Shown here: piece after piece, positions 62,401-64,000 of the stretch
Numbering within the stretch: the stretch's first letter is position 1
How the letters are laid out: each line of letters starts with the position of its first letter
Assembly (NCBI GenBank): GCA_016286995.1
Contig: JAEEVA010000001.1
Span: forward strand, 1-64,000
Direction: 5' to 3'
Length of the DNA stretch: 64,000 bases
Source: Prevotella sp.
Lineage (GTDB): Bacteria > Bacteroidota > Bacteroidia > Bacteroidales > Bacteroidaceae
Translations under genes and position numbers: made by a program
Notes under the pieces: generated by a model
Database searches by the model: none
Told to the model about the DNA's origin: nothing
Seen by the model: the letters and a program-made list of their open reading frames with translations, nothing else

Positions 62401-62609
62401 TTTCTGCCAAGGCAGCCCGTGATGTGTGGCGCCGTTTCGGCGTGGAAGACCGCATGGGATGGAGCATTGTCGATGGACATGGCCATTGCATGTTGCCTGA
62501 GAGTCAGTATCCTGAGGTTCAGGCCTTTATCGACAAGTTCTTGCTTGGACGTGAGACCGACACGCAGGACATCCGGATAGTGAGCTTAGGGAATAAGATT
62601 GAACATTGA
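59466..62609 (+). CDS. GH97-CE15 fusion (glycosidase plus glucuronoyl esterase)
   Basis: 1047 residues from the ATG at 59466, overlapping the upstream stop (ATGA); ATG 59472 is an alternative. Signal peptide MKKLLTLTLLLLEGVTLTAVAK. Residues about 25-600 are GH97 (EGWNNRWAYPALIEPKDG, SWIYWAYNHGSNDYN, GVKIDFFSGDNQ). Asp394 there sits where retaining members have the nucleophile, favouring an alpha-galactosidase-like type. About 700-1045 is CE15, with GVTGCSYAGKMAL (Ser873) and DGHGHC, which cleaves esters of 4-O-methylglucuronic acid in glucuronoxylan-lignin. Four repeat-encoded inserts lie in GH97 loops and the interdomain linker. The stop codon TGA lies in the first unit of the downstream heptamer array. 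Confidence 0.85.
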   Translation: MTMKKLLTLTLLLLEGVTLTAVAKGVTSPNGHLKVVTKDSSLVVKYRGTDALKVILNHVDGAVKWTFSRSIKDDYRMLTGKRLHCTNEANEYVSNGVILRVYNDGIAIKTLNIEHGTLNIEHGTLNIPHSPHNSSLFTLHSSLSYCIAEGTKRWMQQWTDSYEGFFPLTTTYMVEPVPSYSGISKSAEGWNNRWAYPALIEPKDGVFVLLTEANIEHGQSASCLMNDGEQYRVVPAEHIQHSTLNTQHSPWRVAIIGTLKEVVESTLVTDVSEPCKLEDTSWIQPGVVSWIYWAYNHGSNDYNIIKQYVDMAVTLHLPYVLIDAEWDEMQDGKTIEDAVAYAKSNGVRPLIWYNSSVGWVDGAPGPKFRLNKPEDREKEFAWCEKIGVAGVKIDFFSGDNQQNMDYCIDLLESAARHHLLVNFHGATIPRGWQRTYPNLMTTEGVYGAEWYNNVPTFTNKAASHNATLPFTRNVIGPMDYTPCTFSDSQHPHITTNAHELALTVLFESGLQHLADKPESYLAQPKEVQDFLSNLPNVWDETRFVSGYPGKSVVLARRYGTTWYVAGINGLDEENVLQANLDFINPDGKPVETTLFMDGNPWNILHSSPASADSSLFTLHSSPASANSSLFTLHSSPASADSSLFTLHSSLKTRPRGGFVMVVRQKADTLPFVYDVEHTGADIPLPSSLFPLPSSLPIQHGLPDALKGVNSFADWSKRRSEIAAQIQHYGIGEKPAVSKEQVKARMDGDTLIVDVTVNGETLTLRSVIDYPKTGEAPYALMIGTSGIALPKTLFDERPIARMVFREKQVNDYGQWGQHHERGEHNFDRLYPQLKDNGAYSEWAWGLSRLIDGLQQLGPEVTKIDTRHIGVTGCSYAGKMALYCGAFDERVALVIAQEPGGGGAASWRASHEFTLAGKNLEDIDKTDYHWFMESQKENFQGDSVYQLPYDQHELCALVFPRALLLLGNPDYEWLADGSMLVSAKAARDVWRRFGVEDRMGWSIVDGHGHCMLPESQYPEVQAFIDKFLLGRETDTQDIRIVSLGNKIEH
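59794..59891 (+). repeat. In-frame compound heptamer array in GH97
   Basis: Fourteen consecutive 7-bp units: CATTGAA, CATTGAA, CATGGAA (pattern twice), CATTGAA, CATTCCA, CACTCCC, CTCATAA, TTCTTCA and three CTCTTCA. Units 3 and 6, which start at codon boundaries, carry GGA instead of TGA. Confidence 0.92.
60183..60210 (+). repeat. In-frame heptamer array (CAACACT) in GH97
   Basis: CAACACT three times, then CAACATT, encoding QHSTLNTQHS. Confidence 0.9.
61274..61413 (+). repeat. 140-bp heptamer array with three GGCGTCAGCC cores
   Basis: Twenty 7-bp units: two TCTTCAC, then three 42-bp blocks each of CGGCGTC, AGCCGAT (or AGCCAAC) and four TCTTCAC. The protein repeat is SSPASADSSLFTLH (14 residues). 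It forms the linker between GH97 and CE15. Confidence 0.95.
61515..61549 (+). repeat. In-frame CTTCCCT heptamer array before CE15
   Basis: CTTCCCT, CATCCCT, then three CTTCCCT, encoding PLPSSLFPLPSSLP. Confidence 0.9.
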
Positions 62610-62729
62610 CCATTGACCATTGAACATTGAGCATTGACCATTGAACATTGAACATGGAACATTGAACATTGAACATTGACCATTGAACATTGAGCATTGA
62701 ACATTGAACATTGAACATTGAACATTAAA
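62604..62729 (+). repeat. Eighteen-unit CATTGAA array between GH97-CE15 and GH10
   Basis: 18 units of CATTGAM type without interruption (126 bp), one CATGGAA and a terminal CATTAAA. It begins inside the end of the GH97-CE15 frame, providing its TGA stop, and ends 10 bp before the next ATG. Confidence 0.95.
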
Positions 62730-62739
62730 CAACAACACA

Positions 62740-64000
62740 ATGAAACGAACATTATTATCTGCTATTGGCCTTTGGCTGTTAGCTATTGGCTGCCAAGCAC
62801 AGTGGGGACGCATTGTAGACCCCAATGCCGACAAAGGAATGAAGGACACCTACAAGGATTATTTCATGATTGGTGTCGCAGTGAATCAACGTAATGTGGC
62901 TGACCAGGATCAGACGGCGCTTATCCGTAAGGAGTTTAGCAGTCTGACGGCTGAGAATGACATGAAGCCCGGAGAGATACATCCCAAAGAGGGTGTGTGG
63001 GACTTCAGCAAGGCAGACAAGATTGCCGACTTTGCCCGTCAGAACGGTATCAAACTGCGTGGTCACTGCCTGTGCTGGCACTCTCAGTTTGCCGACTGGA
63101 TGTTTACCGACAAAAAAGGCAAGGAGGTGAAGAAAGAGGTGTTCTACGAACGTCTGCGTGAGCACATCCACACGGTCGTCAACCGCTACAAGGATGTTGT
63201 CTATGCTTGGGACGTAGTAAATGAGGCCATGAGCGACGGCGGTGGCTTTGGCAGTTGGCCGCGTCGACCGGGAGAGAAGCCTAATCCCTATCGTGAGAGC
63301 CGTCACTACAAGCTCTGCGGCGACGAGTTCATTGCCAAGGCTTTCGAGTTTGCCCACGAGGCTGACCCCAATGCCCTGTTGTTCTACAACGACTACAACG
63401 AGTGCGACCCGGGCAAGCGTGACCGCATCTATGACATGGTGAAGAAGATGCAGGATGCCGGTGTACCCATCCACGGTATCGGCATGCAGGGTCACTACAA
63501 CGTCTATGGTCCCTCTGAGGAGGACATTGATGCTGCTATCACGAAGTATAAGCAGCTGGTGAAGCACATCCACGTGACCGAGCTCGACATCCGCATGAAT
63601 ACCGAGATGGGTGGTCAGCTGCGCTTCTCGCGTGGTGAGGCAAAGCCCGTGGCTCCCTATATGAACACCCTGCTGACCGACCAGTACAACCGCATCTTCA
63701 AGATTTTCCGCAAGCATAAGGATGTCATCGACTGCGTGACCTTCTGGAACCTTGGCGACCGCGACTCGTGGCTGGGTGTGAACAACCATCCGCTGCCTTT
63801 CGACGAGAACTACAAGCCCAAGCAGGCTTATTATGCTATCAAGAACTTCGACCCTGCCCTCGACAATGCCGTTCCCAAGGAGGACTTTGTTCCCAATCCA
63901 ATGAACCAGCCCGGACAGGAGTGGCCTCAGGTGAACAGCGAGGGTTATGCCCGTTTCCGTGTGGAGGCTCCCGATGCCAAGTCGGTGATTGTCAGCCTCG
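62740..64000 (+). CDS. GH10 endo-xylanase, start of a probable GH10-CE1 fusion (cut by window end)
   Basis: 420 residues visible, frame open at the window end. Signal peptide MKRTLLSAIGLWLLAIGCQAQ (a Cys near the end leaves lipidation possible). GH10 barrel about 35-380 with LRGHCLCWHSQFADWM, WDVVNEAMS (acid/base Glu162) and HVTELDIR (nucleophile Glu281). From about 390 the sequence becomes an E-set linker (VNSEGYARFRVEAPDAKSVIVSL) like the one before the CE1 domain of the 22670 protein. This architecture matches the described Prevotella ruminicola Xyn10D-Fae1A (GH10 plus feruloyl esterase), so a CE1 domain is predicted beyond base 64000. Confidence 0.88.
   Translation, partial: MKRTLLSAIGLWLLAIGCQAQWGRIVDPNADKGMKDTYKDYFMIGVAVNQRNVADQDQTALIRKEFSSLTAENDMKPGEIHPKEGVWDFSKADKIADFARQNGIKLRGHCLCWHSQFADWMFTDKKGKEVKKEVFYERLREHIHTVVNRYKDVVYAWDVVNEAMSDGGGFGSWPRRPGEKPNPYRESRHYKLCGDEFIAKAFEFAHEADPNALLFYNDYNECDPGKRDRIYDMVKKMQDAGVPIHGIGMQGHYNVYGPSEEDIDAAITKYKQLVKHIHVTELDIRMNTEMGGQLRFSRGEAKPVAPYMNTLLTDQYNRIFKIFRKHKDVIDCVTFWNLGDRDSWLGVNNHPLPFDENYKPKQAYYAIKNFDPALDNAVPKEDFVPNPMNQPGQEWPQVNSEGYARFRVEAPDAKSVIVSL

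Noticed and set aside
62604..62729. Heptamer arrays as CRISPR or as coding region of a Cys/Phe-rich minus-strand protein (MFNVQCSMFNVQ...)
   Set aside because: The minus-strand frames are only the translation of the 7-bp repeat; there is no start context and no non-repeat sequence of protein character.
62779..63789. 336-residue open frame antisense to the last GH10
   Set aside because: Shadow of the xylanase, whose catalytic motifs are all present on the plus strand.

Overview
The window looks like a chromosomal segment of a xylan-degrading Bacteroidota, most likely a Prevotella-type organism (Prevotellaceae). The grounds are promoters with a TAnnTTTG -7 box and often a TTTG -33 box, paired SusC/SusD systems, lipoproteins with Bacteroidota-style N-termini, a two-subunit 2-oxoacid:ferredoxin oxidoreductase, and a two-SusC/SusD block followed by a GH10 xylanase with inserted binding modules. 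That block has the gene order of the xus (xylan utilization system) cluster described in rumen Prevotella.

Layout. 1-4.4 kb: HU-like protein, a 33-aa smalltalk-type peptide, small membrane proteins, a leucine-rich-repeat lipoprotein and a large unassigned lipoprotein. 4.6-12.8 kb (minus): a secreted pectinesterase, then two tandem GH3 glycosidases. 13.0-16.0 kb: korA/korB. 16.1-20.9 kb: dut, a TPR protein, a DUF4292-type lipoprotein and an EnvC/M23-like protein. 21.1-24.6 kb (minus): beta-barrel protein, GlsB/YeaQ-type membrane protein, VanZ-like protein and a bifunctional CE6-CE1 esterase. 25.0-40.5 kb (plus): GH5 lipoprotein, xusA-E and a GH10 xylanase carrying three inserted carbohydrate-binding modules. 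41.0-43.0 kb: a Upf1/Dna2-like helicase. 43.0-64 kb (plus): GH43, GH10-CBM6, CE6, GH3, a double alpha/beta-hydrolase esterase, GH3-PA14, a DUF6057-like membrane protein, a TolB/CxxCH lipoprotein, a GH97-CE15 fusion, and a GH10 xylanase (probably GH10-CE1) cut by the window end.

How the genes work together. From about 22.7 kb onward the genes form an almost complete toolkit for acetylated, arabinosylated, (methyl)glucuronoylated and feruloylated xylan. GH10 and GH5 cut the backbone at the surface, the two SusCD pairs bind and import oligosaccharides, CE6/CE1/CE15 and the double hydrolase remove ester substituents, and GH43, GH3 and GH97 finish the debranching and hydrolysis. No hybrid two-component or other dedicated xylan regulator is present, so it must lie elsewhere.

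The most unusual feature is a dispersed family of short tandem arrays with a period of exactly 7 bp. Many different unit sequences occur. The arrays sit in intergenic spacers, in two cases filling exactly the space from stop codon to start codon, and also in frame inside at least seven proteins, adding low-complexity peptides. In the three coding arrays whose unit contains TGA, the deviant unit falls exactly where the reading frame would otherwise hit TGA. Two seven-phased GC-rich cores recur in unrelated genes. A separate 93-bp MITE-like element occurs three times with 6-bp target duplications.
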